From positions 372,001 to 436,000 of the forward strand of contig CANKYK010000001.1 of NCBI GenBank assembly GCA_947488155.1: DNA of 64,000 bases. The letters are read 5' to 3'. Source of the stretch: an uncultured Erythrobacter sp. GTDB taxonomy: Bacteria > Pseudomonadota > Alphaproteobacteria > Sphingomonadales > Sphingomonadaceae. The notes under the pieces were generated by a model. The model searched no databases, was not told the DNA's origin, and saw nothing but the letters and a program-made list of their open reading frames with translations. Of the stretch, positions 9,389 through 18,915 are shown one piece after another. Position numbers and translations under genes: made by a program. How positions within the stretch are numbered: the stretch's first letter is position 1; each line of letters begins with the position of its first letter.

Positions 9389-10129
9389 TTAGCCGATCTT
9401 AGCTGAAGCCAAAAACCGCTCGCGGCTCTGATTGGCCTGCTGCTGGACCTCTTCTAAGGCCTGCCTTTCGGTGGCCTCAAGCATTGCCTCGAGCAGGCGG
9501 TGGAAGTGCTCTCGCATTGCCGCCCGCGCACCCCCTGGATCACGATCCCTCAGCGCATCGAACACCGCGCGGTGCTCTTCGGTCCGCGATTCCGCATCGT
9601 GCACACAAACAGCTTCATAGGTCGACTTAACTGCCGGAATTTCCTCACGCATCCGCCACAGTGACGTGATCGTATGCACCATTGCGGCGTTGTTTGATGC
9701 CTCTGCGATGGTGAGGTGGAATTGCTCATCCGCCTCGTTCGCTTCTTCCTCGCTTCCATGGCGCATTTGCTCAATCAGCAGCTCCAGCTTGGCGATACCT
9801 TCATCAGAGATATTGTGCGCAGCCAGCGCAGCAGATTCGGATTCAACCAACAATCGCGCTTCGGTCACTTCAAAGGCGCTGGCGTTCGGTAAAGCCTCAC
9901 CCAAAGCGGGTGGATTTTCACTGACATAGACACCAGAGCCGGTTTTGATCTCCAGCCTGCCAATCGCCTGCAGTGCAATCTCCGCCTCACGGATGGTTAC
10001 TCTACTAACACCAAGCTTTTCAGCCAGTTCGCGTTCACCAGGCAACCGGGTCCCCGGCGGGTAAGCGCCTTGGTCGATTAGCTCTGCGATTTGCTCCGCA
10101 ACGGCCTGAAAAAGTCTCTTGCTGCTCAT
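9389..10129 (-). CDS. FadR-type GntR transcriptional regulator
   Basis: A 246-residue regulator. A winged helix occupies residues 1-70 (YPPGTRLPGERELAEKLGVS, then RVTIREAEIALQ). It is followed by an all-alpha FCD ligand-binding domain with the usual acidic and His residues (FHLTIAEASNN near 125, AMREHFHRLLE near 207). Proteins of this subfamily bind uronate-derived acids and usually repress until ligand is present. It sits between the lyase operon and the two TonB receptor genes, all on the minus strand. A motif fitting its family is found before each unit, including before this gene (autoregulation). The ligand is probably DEH, KDG or KDPG, by inference. Confidence 0.88.
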   Translation of the reverse strand: MSSKRLFQAVAEQIAELIDQGAYPPGTRLPGERELAEKLGVSRVTIREAEIALQAIGRLEIKTGSGVYVSENPPALGEALPNASAFEVTEARLLVESESAALAAHNISDEGIAKLELLIEQMRHGSEEEANEADEQFHLTIAEASNNAAMVHTITSLWRMREEIPAVKSTYEAVCVHDAESRTEEHRAVFDALRDRDPGGARAAMREHFHRLLEAMLEATERQALEEVQQQANQSRERFLASAKIG

Positions 10130-10165
10130 TGGTGCTGGTTACTCCGCTATGGACGGGACAGTTCT

Positions 10166-10174
10166 ATACCAATT
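10166..10174. promoter_or_regulatory. Candidate GntR half-site, copy 2
   Basis: TATACCAATT occurs 36 bases upstream of the GntR start codon (start of the gene at 10129), which would allow autoregulation. It shares ATACCAATT with three other sites in the island. Confidence 0.5.
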
Positions 10175-10255
10175 CCCCTAGTCGATTTGCCTTCCTAATT
10201 CCAGTTAGGTCGCTGACCGCCAATTATTGCTCCGATTATCGGCGGCCAGCAAAGC

Positions 10256-13200
10256 TTAGAATTTGAAACGAACGCCCGCAAAATAGCGCGGTCCGTAAAC
10301 CTGGATTGCTCCGAAATCGTCTGGTGCACCGCGGAAATTGGTGCGCGGCTCGTTAAACAGATTGATCCCTTCCAAAGTGAATTTCACGTTGTTGTTGAAC
10401 TCATATGAAATCCGCGCCTCAAACACGCTGACATCATCAACCGTCCGGATCCGACCGGGACTCGAGATGAACTGCTGGAAGTAGCTGCTGCGATATTTAT
10501 AGACACCCTGAAGATCGAATGGGCCAATTTCATAATAAGCCTGAGCCGCCAGCACGTGTTTGGAGAAACCAAACAGATTTGTTGGCGGGATCAAGCCATT
10601 GCTGGTGCTGGTAGTTCCGTCGGCATTAATCGTGGTGATCGCGCCCAGCGTATCGTCCTCAAACTCAAAGTTTGAATCGGCATAATTGTAGCTGACCTTG
10701 AAACCGAGACCATCGAGCGGTGCTGGCAGATAGCTGAAGCGATGCGCCGCAGTAACCTCGATACCGTAGATCGTGCTGGTCTCGTCGGTCGTGTTGACCG
10801 ATGTTACCGGCAGAGCAATGTTCTGGCCTTCAATATTGAAGGTCTCCAAAACGCTGACTGTTTCAAACCCACCATTGAAGCTCTTGTAGTAAGCATTGAA
10901 GGCAAGGATTGTATCGTCATTCGGATACCATTCGAGGCCAGCATCGACATTCCATGACAGCAGCGGGTCCGTCGCCGGGTTGCCCGTTGCATTCACGCTG
11001 TCCACGCCGCCGGTGATCGCCTGCTGAGCAGAAGTGAACTCGTCATTATTGGTGTTAAATGTTCGGCCATTGCCAAGATCCGATGGATCGGGGCGGGACA
11101 ACGCGCGATAGATTGCAAAGCGGCCCAGCAGATCGGGCTGAAATTCTGCAACCAGATTCAGACTTGGCAGAAACTCGGTGTAGGAAGCTTCTGACAGATT
11201 GCTAACCAGAGTGGATGTGTCCTGCACCAACTCAAACTCATCGGCTGAGTTTGGATCGGTCGGATCAGCCGCTGTGAAAACAACCGACAGATCAGAACGG
11301 AAACCGCGTGTGACGATATCAGTGCCGACGACGCGCAGGCCGAGGTTACCGCGAACTGGGGTATCGCCCCATTCGCTGTCGAAATTGGCTTGAGCATAGG
11401 CTGCCCAAGTACGCTCGGTCACATCGGTGTTATCGATGGAGTCGAAATCACCGGTTGGGAAAATGACATTTCCATCGCTATCGAACTCCAGGCCCGAAGG
11501 ATCTTCTCGTTCCAGCACTCGTGCAATGCAGCGCGCGTCAAAAGTTGCAAATGTATTCGATGTACCGATCACATTGCCCGCCAGATCAACATTGGTGATC
11601 AGCGGATTGCCACCGGAAATTGACGAGAGGAAACCGGTTTCCGGGAAAGCCGTGCGGCATTCCTGGTTGGCAACAAACAAAGCGCCGGAACCGTCAGTGT
11701 CGTTGTAAGTGTTTTCAAACCGGCTGTTACCGTTTTGAGCGCCCGGTACGTCACGATAAATCAACTCTTGATAACGCGCACCGGCTTCAATCGAGCTGAA
11801 GAGCCCATCCATTTCATATTCGACATCGCCGCGCATCGCCCAGACGCTGTTAAAGCGGTCCTGCTCCAGATCAGCCCGAAGACGGGGATCGTTGGCAAAC
11901 AAGGTGTAATCGGTGACGTCGAAGTTCTGAGTGAAGAAGTTCAGACCTTGCGATCCGTTCTGACGGATCAAAACAGCGGTCTCGACGCGGTCATCCGTCC
12001 CATTTGTGCGTCCAGCATTTGGCGTTTGATCGCTTTCAAATGCCTCTGGGAAGAATGGGTTGCCATCGGCATCGGTGTTGCCAAAGATGCTCTCGCCATC
12101 CTCGGTACGGAAGCGAATTTGCACCGCCTCTTCAACGCGGCGCGTTTGTGAATAGGAGCCATCAAGCGAGAAGCGCAGTCGGTCGGTTGCCTGCACATCG
12201 ATTGACAGACCGCCGCCGTAATATTCCTCGTCGCGCTCAAGGTATTCGCTGACCGCTTCTATACGCTGCTCGTTTGTAAATTGGCGCAGAGCCCCGCTTT
12301 CGGTAACGATTAGATCGAAGTCGAGACGATTCGGATCACCCGGGCCATCAATCCGGCGACCTTCCGCAAAGTTCAAATCGCTACGTTGTTCGCGGAATAG
12401 GCGAGTGGAGTATTGGAAGTCGGCATTGATATCGACGTTCGGACTTGGTTTGTACTGGATCGCGCCAAAGAAGGAATCGCGCGTATCATCCGTGATGTTT
12501 GAGCGCAGCGCATAGCTGTTGCGGGCGATGAGGAAAGGCAAGTTCACGCTGCCATCACGCAAGCCGGCAATCGTACTTCCGCTGGTGTCACAATTGCCAT
12601 CATCAAACACACCATCGCTGGTCGTGCCTGGATCAATCACGCAAGCACGAATGGTGTTTGAGACATTGGCCTCTTGTTCTGGGTTGGTCGTCTCATTGCG
12701 CGAAAACCCGAGTGAAATGCCAAGCTCACCGTCTCCAAGCTGGTACTGATCAACATAGCTCAGCGTCCCGCGATAGCCGAACTTTTGAAAACGCTGATCC
12801 GCATCAATATCCAGATTGTCCGGATTGATGTTGAGTTTAAAATCGCCCTGAATACGCTGCTTGCCATAGTCGAGCGGCTTGATCGTCTCGAGCACAATCT
12901 GTCCGGCAACGCCGCCCTCAATGTAGCTTGCCGCCTGCGTCTTGTAGATGCCGACCTTGCTGAACAGCTCAGATGGGAACTGGCTAAAGTTCACCGACCG
13001 ATCGCCGCTGCCGTTGGTGGCAACGCGGCCATTGATCACAGTTGAACTCAGGAAAGGGCCTAGGCCGCGGATCGAGATTTCGGTCGCCCCACCCTGTTCC
13101 CGGTGAGAGCCAGCGCCGGTGAGCGTCTCAAGCGCTTCACCAATAGAAAGTGCAGGGATATCGCCAATTTCGTCCGCTGAAAGTGCATCAAACACTTCGA

Positions 13201-13408
13201 TTGAATTGCGCTTTTCCTCAATAGAACCCTGAATGGTCGCCCGGATACCGGAGACGATGATCTCACCATCACCCTCTTCAACACTTTCAGGTTCTTCTGC
13301 GTCCTGCGCGATTGCCGGAACCGAAGCCAAAGCCGTGCCTGCAAGCAATGCCGCAACTGAAAATGAAATACGCAGTGATCCGCGTGAGCTATTCTCACGA
13401 AATGCCAT
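10256..13408 (-). CDS. TonB-dependent receptor, long (Xanthomonas/Caulobacter) type, alginate island 1
   Basis: A 1050-residue outer-membrane receptor. The signal peptide ends at SVPAIAQ. A TonB box-like segment (EIIVSGIRATIQGSIEEKRNS) leads into the plug domain (GEALETLTGAGS, ISIRGLGPFLSSTVINGR), then a 22-strand barrel ending in the aromatic YFAGVRFKF. The opening is that of the TIGR01782-type receptors common in sphingomonads and caulobacters, often for carbohydrates. Context says it imports alginate oligomers under the GntR regulator. A CATACCAATT motif and a TTGACA box lie upstream. It is not in one operon with the next receptor, since 280 bases with separate signals divide them. Confidence 0.92.
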   Translation of the reverse strand: MAFRENSSRGSLRISFSVAALLAGTALASVPAIAQDAEEPESVEEGDGEIIVSGIRATIQGSIEEKRNSIEVFDALSADEIGDIPALSIGEALETLTGAGSHREQGGATEISIRGLGPFLSSTVINGRVATNGSGDRSVNFSQFPSELFSKVGIYKTQAASYIEGGVAGQIVLETIKPLDYGKQRIQGDFKLNINPDNLDIDADQRFQKFGYRGTLSYVDQYQLGDGELGISLGFSRNETTNPEQEANVSNTIRACVIDPGTTSDGVFDDGNCDTSGSTIAGLRDGSVNLPFLIARNSYALRSNITDDTRDSFFGAIQYKPSPNVDINADFQYSTRLFREQRSDLNFAEGRRIDGPGDPNRLDFDLIVTESGALRQFTNEQRIEAVSEYLERDEEYYGGGLSIDVQATDRLRFSLDGSYSQTRRVEEAVQIRFRTEDGESIFGNTDADGNPFFPEAFESDQTPNAGRTNGTDDRVETAVLIRQNGSQGLNFFTQNFDVTDYTLFANDPRLRADLEQDRFNSVWAMRGDVEYEMDGLFSSIEAGARYQELIYRDVPGAQNGNSRFENTYNDTDGSGALFVANQECRTAFPETGFLSSISGGNPLITNVDLAGNVIGTSNTFATFDARCIARVLEREDPSGLEFDSDGNVIFPTGDFDSIDNTDVTERTWAAYAQANFDSEWGDTPVRGNLGLRVVGTDIVTRGFRSDLSVVFTAADPTDPNSADEFELVQDTSTLVSNLSEASYTEFLPSLNLVAEFQPDLLGRFAIYRALSRPDPSDLGNGRTFNTNNDEFTSAQQAITGGVDSVNATGNPATDPLLSWNVDAGLEWYPNDDTILAFNAYYKSFNGGFETVSVLETFNIEGQNIALPVTSVNTTDETSTIYGIEVTAAHRFSYLPAPLDGLGFKVSYNYADSNFEFEDDTLGAITTINADGTTSTSNGLIPPTNLFGFSKHVLAAQAYYEIGPFDLQGVYKYRSSYFQQFISSPGRIRTVDDVSVFEARISYEFNNNVKFTLEGINLFNEPRTNFRGAPDDFGAIQVYGPRYFAGVRFKF

Positions 13409-13463
13409 GATACCCCTCCCAAGGTAATGTGTCCGCGAAGAAGGGTAGAGGGCAGGACATTGA

Positions 13464-13511
13464 TGTCAACCTTTATGCCAGACCTTTACTCTAATTTCTA
13501 TCATACCAATT
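13464..13511 (-). promoter_or_regulatory. Promoter region of TonB receptor 1: shared motif and -35 box
   Basis: ATACCAATT at 13503-13511 and, closer to the gene, TTGACA on the minus strand (13469-13464) within AGGTTGACATCA. The same pair, in the same order, is found before TonB receptor 2. I see no convincing -10 box. The rest of the 280-base gap holds no gene that I can support. Confidence 0.5.
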
Positions 13512-13688
13512 ATTGCATGCATGCAGGCCACACAATGCAAATTAGGCGCCACCGGGGAGACGGTGACGCCTGTTTTGCCTAGCCGCCCAGTCGCGGGCGA
13601 TCTGCAAGATGCCTCCTTGGCTAGATCCAGATGCCAATCAGGAATATCATCTGTGACCCGGCCAAGAGAGTTAAAGTAAGCTCAGCTG

Positions 13689-16600
13689 TTACAGTTTCAG
13701 CGTCGCGCCAAATGTGATCCGGCGATCTGGAAGACCTTGGAAGCACAGCAGCGCACCTTCATTCACGCAGCGCTGAGTGATTCTGGACTTCGTCAGGTTC
13801 ACGCCTTCTACACCGATATTGAGATAATCGGTCACATCATAGGTGATGCTGGCGTTGAGCTGCCCCCTCGCCTCCGTCACAGTCGGGAAGCCGAGCGTCG
13901 AGTTAAGCGACGCCCCGCCTGCCGTATCGAGTGTGCGGAATGCGTCGCGCCATGTGTAACGCGCCCGGGCCGAAATGCCGTATTTCTCGTAATAGAGCGT
14001 CGCGTTGTAAGCATGCTCTGAGAAGTCGAGCAGGCCCTGCACCGCTGTGACTGGCACGGCGATGTTTGGATTGATCGCCTGGAAGATATCTTCGCCGCGG
14101 CCCGAGTTTTCGTTGGTCGCTTCACCACCACCAAAGTCTTGGTAGGTGTAGTTGGCGAGGATGCCGAATCCTGAAGCAAAGCCCAATGTGTCCTCAAATT
14201 GCGAAAGGTCATATTGGAACGCAACCTCGATACCGGTTTGCGTCGTGTTTGCCGTATCGTTGATGATCGTCTGCAACGGCACGCACAGGCCATTGCCGGG
14301 CACGTTCGACAGAACATTGCGATCTGGAACTGGATTGAAGATACCGCCACCCTCACATGGATCGGTGATATCGCGGAAGCCGTTTGCATCCTCAACCGCA
14401 TCCTCGACCTGCGTCACGAACAGATTCGTGCGGTCTTTATGGAAGAAGCCTATGCTGATCAGCGATGATGGAGCAAAGTACCATGACAGCGAAGCATCGA
14501 AGGACTGCACCGTCTCTGGTGCAAGGTTCGGATTGCCCAATGCCACAGCGTTGTTTGGCCCGGTTGGGAATGACACCGATAGCGATAGGTCGTTAAAGTC
14601 GGGACGGTTAATGTCCTCGGTGTAGCTGGCCCGGAACACCAGATCATCGGTGAGATCAGCAATCACGTTCACACGCGGCAAAATCTCATTGTAATTGCCT
14701 GAGGAGGTCACCGGCGAAGCAATTCCGCCTGCAACCGCATTACCGAAGGAGTCGATCTGAGTATCGACCCAGCGAAGGCCGACATTGCCGCGAACAACAC
14801 CAAATTCGAAATTGGCCTGAGCATAGAAGGCATGCGTTTGCTCTTCGATCCGGAACGACGCACCGAGGTTGCCCCCAGAGTTCGGATTCAGATCGCCCAG
14901 TAGACGTCCGCCATTGGCGATCGCCGCTTGTCCGCCCGGCGTTGCATCAAGCGCGGCCTGCAGCTGAGCAAACACCGCCTCACGATCAGAGAACGAGCGG
15001 TTTGGATCGATCAACACAAAGTTGCGGAATGCCAGCTCTCGGCCGTCGAAAGCACCAAAATTGCTTGGCCCTGCGACGATCAGGTCCGCAAAGGTCGAGC
15101 CACGTGGGCTGTTGGCAATTGCGCCGGTACCGAAGGTTGAGCGCAGCTGATCGAACTGAGTGGAGCTGTCATTATAGCGATAACCCGCGTCCACCGATGT
15201 GATAATGCCAAGGACATCTTCCAGATCAAGCGTGGTATCGATGCGGAAAGCGTCTTCTTTATTTTGCGTACGGTTGTTGCTGTTCGTTACGGCGTCCAGC
15301 ACCGTGTTCGCCGGATCGAGCAATTGCTCAACGGTCGGCGCAAATGGGGAGGCAAAATCAATCCCGAATGTCAGCGCACCATTGCGCAGATCATAGATGA
15401 ACGGAACGCTGTTATCGTTGCTGCTGCCATCGAGCGGGGTTAGCGGATTGGGGTTGATGAAGTTGAGCGTCGTGCTCAAATTCGGGTTCGACGAATCCGA
15501 GGTCGAGCGAGCGAATTCAACGCGCGTAGTAAGGCGACCGGTTTCAAACTCGGTACCAAAGCGATAAAGTTCACTTTTGGTTACGCGCGCGCCAGTGTCA
15601 CTCGAAAAGCGCAGGTTCGGATCATCGTCGTCCTGGACCAAGTTTGGCTGAATTGTGCCGAACAAGGCGGCCTCGATGCTGCCCAGAGCCACCCCATCGA
15701 GCGACCCAAAATTGACCGTCTCGAAACCGTCCGGGACGTTGACAGTATCGACCGCGCTCACGCCAGAGGCCTGAATCCGCGAGCTGTCCTGACGCCGCTC
15801 TTGATCGTTGTAGATCGTGTCGAAGAAGAACATCAGATTATCGCTTGGCGCCCATTCGAGGGAGCCAGCGAAGTTGATTGTCTCGAACTCAAAATTTTCA
15901 CGTTCCTGATTGAGGAACTGGATATTGAGGAATGGGAAATCCGGCCCAGGCGCACCAGCTGCGGTAACCGCTTGGCCAGCATTGATCAGGTTATCACGGT
16001 CGACGCGCGGTCGGAAAGAGGTTGCCTCTTGCTCGGAATAACTCGCGCTCAGTACGATACCGATTGTGCCAGCACTAGTATCCCAGACATTGCCAAAACT
16101 ACCGGAAAGACGCGGTGTCACGCTGTCTGATAGCTCGCTATATTCGCCTTGCGCTCGGAAACTCAAAATACGGTCAGAAATATCAAGCGGACGAATGGTC
16201 CGCAGATTGACGGTGCCGCCAACAGAACCCTCGATCGTGTCTGCGGTTGGCGCCTTGATCACTTCAACTGAGGCGATGATCGCCGGGTTGATGTCTTCAA
16301 AGCTGATGCCGCCACGGCCGGTACCTGCCGCAACAGTTTTAACACCGTTGATCAGAACTTGGTTGTCGTTTGTACCGCGAATTTGAACCCCAGTACCGAC
16401 GCCGGCGGTCCGAGTGATCTGCACGCCGGTAACGTTTTCAAGAACCTCAGCCAAGTTTTGGTCAGGCAGCTTACCAATGTCTTCCGCCTGGATAACCTCG
16501 ACCAGACTATCCGCATTTCGCTTTTCATTGAGCGCGCTTTGCAGCGAGCTGCGAATGCCGGTGACGATAATTGTATTTTCTTCTTCAGCAGATTCGGGCG

Positions 16601-16724
16601 TGGCCGAATCTTGTGCCAACGCCGCGCTTGGTGCGAAGGCCATGATCGCTGAACCAGCCATCAAACCTGCAAAAAGTCGCGATTTTTTTGAAGACCGCAC
16701 CTCAGCGGTAAGCCGATAACCCAT
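13689..16724 (-). CDS. TonB-dependent receptor, long (Xanthomonas/Caulobacter) type, alginate island 2
   Basis: A 1011-residue receptor of the same class as its neighbour. The signal peptide ends near PSAALAQ. The opening segment NTIIVTGIRSSLQSALNEKR is followed by a plug with EDIGKLPDQNLAEVLENVTG and GVQIRGTNDNQVLING, classical for TIGR01782 receptors, and a barrel ending in RRITFGATLKL. It probably transports alginate oligosaccharides; two receptors may take different chain lengths or M/G contents. Upstream it carries the CATACCAATT motif and the same AGGTTGACATCA box as receptor 1, so the two are likely co-regulated though separately transcribed. Confidence 0.92.
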   Translation of the reverse strand: MGYRLTAEVRSSKKSRLFAGLMAGSAIMAFAPSAALAQDSATPESAEEENTIIVTGIRSSLQSALNEKRNADSLVEVIQAEDIGKLPDQNLAEVLENVTGVQITRTAGVGTGVQIRGTNDNQVLINGVKTVAAGTGRGGISFEDINPAIIASVEVIKAPTADTIEGSVGGTVNLRTIRPLDISDRILSFRAQGEYSELSDSVTPRLSGSFGNVWDTSAGTIGIVLSASYSEQEATSFRPRVDRDNLINAGQAVTAAGAPGPDFPFLNIQFLNQERENFEFETINFAGSLEWAPSDNLMFFFDTIYNDQERRQDSSRIQASGVSAVDTVNVPDGFETVNFGSLDGVALGSIEAALFGTIQPNLVQDDDDPNLRFSSDTGARVTKSELYRFGTEFETGRLTTRVEFARSTSDSSNPNLSTTLNFINPNPLTPLDGSSNDNSVPFIYDLRNGALTFGIDFASPFAPTVEQLLDPANTVLDAVTNSNNRTQNKEDAFRIDTTLDLEDVLGIITSVDAGYRYNDSSTQFDQLRSTFGTGAIANSPRGSTFADLIVAGPSNFGAFDGRELAFRNFVLIDPNRSFSDREAVFAQLQAALDATPGGQAAIANGGRLLGDLNPNSGGNLGASFRIEEQTHAFYAQANFEFGVVRGNVGLRWVDTQIDSFGNAVAGGIASPVTSSGNYNEILPRVNVIADLTDDLVFRASYTEDINRPDFNDLSLSVSFPTGPNNAVALGNPNLAPETVQSFDASLSWYFAPSSLISIGFFHKDRTNLFVTQVEDAVEDANGFRDITDPCEGGGIFNPVPDRNVLSNVPGNGLCVPLQTIINDTANTTQTGIEVAFQYDLSQFEDTLGFASGFGILANYTYQDFGGGEATNENSGRGEDIFQAINPNIAVPVTAVQGLLDFSEHAYNATLYYEKYGISARARYTWRDAFRTLDTAGGASLNSTLGFPTVTEARGQLNASITYDVTDYLNIGVEGVNLTKSRITQRCVNEGALLCFQGLPDRRITFGATLKL

Positions 16725-16783
16725 AACTCTCTCCCGTGAACTCTTCTGGTTATTGGCCGTCGTTTTATATTGGCATGACCTGA

Positions 16784-16831
16784 TGTCAACCTATTGAACA
16801 ATCCTGTTGGTCATTTTCTGTCATACCAATT
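16784..16831 (-). promoter_or_regulatory. Promoter region of TonB receptor 2: shared motif and -35 box
   Basis: ATACCAATT at 16823-16831 and TTGACA on the minus strand (16789-16784), within AGGTTGACATCA. An AT-rich TATAAA follows 14 bases on, which is short spacing for a -10. The arrangement copies that of receptor 1. Confidence 0.5.
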
Positions 16832-16969
16832 TGACGATCTTAAGATTTCCGAATGATTGGGATGGAGTGAGAAGCAAGCCAAACTGCAAGCCTTGCTGAA
16901 CCCAATGATCCTATCAGTCCGAAACGAGTCCGTCGCGATTGACGGAGCTTTGGCAAGGTTGACGTTGTT

Positions 16970-17022
16970 GTTCAGGCAGCAAGACTTTGCCGCTCAGCCA
17001 GTAGATCCTCAACGTTCCGCAA
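16970..17022. repeat. Internally deleted IS6 relic abutting copy B
   Basis: Two pieces of an IS6 transposase gene are fused. CAGGCAGCAAGACTTTGCC with CTCAGCCAG matches the 3' end of the gene in copy D. AGATCCTCAACGTTCCGCAAG matches the part of copy A coding for the N-terminal helix-turn-helix. About 500 bases between them are missing. The relic runs straight into the left end of copy B at 17023. Confidence 0.65.
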
Positions 17023-17862
17023 GGTGCTGTCAGTCTAACGCGAACTCGTCTCCGCTAGACGCAGAGCGCCCTACCCTCGCCATCGGTCAGGCCATGAGAT
17101 TTTGCCACTCAGCCAGTGCGGCTGTGCGGTTGGTCTTGTAAGTCTGTCTATCGGTGAGGTGGCAGTCGGTATTAAAGTGGTTGTGGACGTTGGCGTGAAC
17201 TGAGGCGAATTTCTGTAAGCTCTTCATCCTCCGAAATCGCTGCATGACACGTTCTCTTCGTCGCAATGGTAAGTGCGAATTCTCAACTCGATTGTTTAAC
17301 CACCTGCCCATTTCCCTACGATCCTCAATGCCGAGATTGTCGAAGGCGGCAGGGTAAGATCGAAGCCCATCGGTGACGACTTCAGCCGGACTTCCGTGGT
17401 TCTTAAGTGCCTTCTTCATGAAGCGAAGCGCAGCTTTCTTGTCGCGCTTTTTGGTGACGTAGCTCTCGAGAACTTCGCCTTCTTGATCCACCGCCCGCCA
17501 GAGGTAGTGTGTCTCGCCGTTAATCTTCACGAACATTTCATCGAGGTGCCAGCGCCAATGGCGGAAACCTCGCATCCGGCTGATCCGCTGGCGTTTTATG
17601 TCAGCGGCGAACATCGGGCCAAACCTGTTCCACCAATGCCGCACCGTCTCATGGCAAATGTCGATCCCCCGCTCGGAAAGCAAATCCTCGACGTTCCGCA
17701 GACTCAGTGGAAAGCGGACATACATCAGAACCGCGATGCGGATCACTTCTGGCGATATCTTGAAATAGCGAAACGGACCGGCCGGTTTTCGAGCTCTAGG
17801 CATCAAACCGCCCTACCCAATCAGCCTCAATCCGCAACCGGTACAGTTAGTCTGACAAGACC
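17023..17862 (-). mobile_element. IS6-family insertion sequence, copy B
   Basis: An 840-bp element. The left end reads GGTGCTGTCAGTCTAAC from 17023 and the complement of the right end reads GGTCTTGTCAGACTAAC to 17862. It is in the same orientation as copy A, so A and B could act as direct repeats of a composite element around the alginate genes. Copy C follows after 58 bases. Confidence 0.88.
17087..17806 (-). CDS. IS6-family DDE transposase (copy B)
   Basis: An intact 239-residue IS6 transposase with the usual order: N-terminal helix-turn-helix, WHLDEMFVK (first Asp), VVTDGL (second Asp) and NNRVENSHLPLRRRER (Glu). Its N-terminus (MMPRARKPAGPFRYFKISPEV) is closer to copies D and F than to copies A, C and G. 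This suggests at least two lineages of the element in this region. It is alone in its element. Confidence 0.95.
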   Translation of the reverse strand: MMPRARKPAGPFRYFKISPEVIRIAVLMYVRFPLSLRNVEDLLSERGIDICHETVRHWWNRFGPMFAADIKRQRISRMRGFRHWRWHLDEMFVKINGETHYLWRAVDQEGEVLESYVTKKRDKKAALRFMKKALKNHGSPAEVVTDGLRSYPAAFDNLGIEDRREMGRWLNNRVENSHLPLRRRERVMQRFRRMKSLQKFASVHANVHNHFNTDCHLTDRQTYKTNRTAALAEWQNLMA

Positions 17863-17920
17863 GTCCCGCGGGCTTGGAAAGGCCCTCTACAACCAGAGAT
17901 CAGTGCTCAAAATAGGTGGC

Positions 17921-18760
17921 GGCGCTGTCAGTCTAACGCGAACTCGTCTCCGCTAGACATAGGGTGCCCTACCCTCGCCGTTTCTCAAACCATGAGGTTT
18001 TGCCATTCAGCCAGTGCGGCTGTGCGGTTGGTCTTGTAAGTCTGTCTATCGGTGAGGTGGCGGTCGGTATTAAAGTGGTTGTGGACGTTGGCGTGGACTG
18101 AGGCGAATTTCTGAAGTGACTTCATTCGCCGGAAGCGTTGCATCACTCGTTCTCGTCTTCGGAAGAGTAGGTGAGAGTTCTCAGCTCTGTTGTTGGCCCA
18201 GCGGCCAATCTCCTGTTTCTGTCGGTTGCCCAGCTCATCCATGGCGGCTTTGTAGGACGGTAGGCCATCTGTTGTGATGGCCTCTGCTGATCCGTGCCGC
18301 CTCAGCGCCTTCTTCATGAACTTAAGCGCAGCCTTCTTATCCTGTTTCTTGGTGACGTAGCTCTCGAGAACCTCGCCTTCCTGATCAACTGCACGCCACA
18401 GATAATGCGTCTCGCCATTGATCTTCACAAACATCTCATCAAGGTGCCAGCGCCACTGCCTGAAGCCGCGCATCCTACTGATCCGCTGGCGCTTGATATC
18501 CGCAGCGAACATTGGGCCAAACCGGTTCCACCAGAAGCGGACCGTTTCATGGCAAATGTCGATCCCACGCTCGAACAGCAGGTCTTCCACGTTCCGCAAG
18601 CTTAGTGGAAATCGCACGTACATCATCACAACCAAGCGAATGACCTCAGGTGACGAGTTGAAACGATGGAACGGACTGATTGGCTTGCGGTGTCTGGGCA
18701 TCCAATCGCCCTACCCTCGCCACCTCATTCCGCAATAGGTTCAGTTAGTCTGACAACACG
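17921..18760 (-). mobile_element. IS6-family insertion sequence, copy C
   Basis: The left end reads GGCGCTGTCAGTCTAAC from 17921, and the complement of the right end reads GTGTTGTCAGACTAACTGAACC to about 18760. It lies in tandem with copy B in the same orientation. The 58 bases between them hold nothing that I recognise. Confidence 0.87.
17985..18701 (-). CDS. IS6-family DDE transposase (copy C)
   Basis: An intact 238-residue transposase. The N-terminus (MPRHRKPISPFHRFNSSPEV) is of the copy A/G type. The central part differs from all the others: ITTDGLPSYKAAMDELGNRQKQEIGRW instead of VVTDGLRSYPAA. The catalytic order Asp (WHLDEMFVK), Asp (TTDGL), Glu (NNRAENSHLLFRRRER) is kept. The patchy divergence suggests recombination among copies. 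Confidence 0.94.
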   Translation of the reverse strand: MPRHRKPISPFHRFNSSPEVIRLVVMMYVRFPLSLRNVEDLLFERGIDICHETVRFWWNRFGPMFAADIKRQRISRMRGFRQWRWHLDEMFVKINGETHYLWRAVDQEGEVLESYVTKKQDKKAALKFMKKALRRHGSAEAITTDGLPSYKAAMDELGNRQKQEIGRWANNRAENSHLLFRRRERVMQRFRRMKSLQKFASVHANVHNHFNTDRHLTDRQTYKTNRTAALAEWQNLMV

Positions 18761-18915
18761 CATAAAGTGGGCGCTGCCATAGACGTTTAGGCGCCCTACA
18801 TGATACGTATTAAGAGCGGTAACTATCTCACCGCAAGGTCACGAGCATCGACCTAGTCGAGTATTTGGAAGAGTGAATAACTTGATGCAAATTTTTGAAA
18901 GCATGGAGATAGTGC

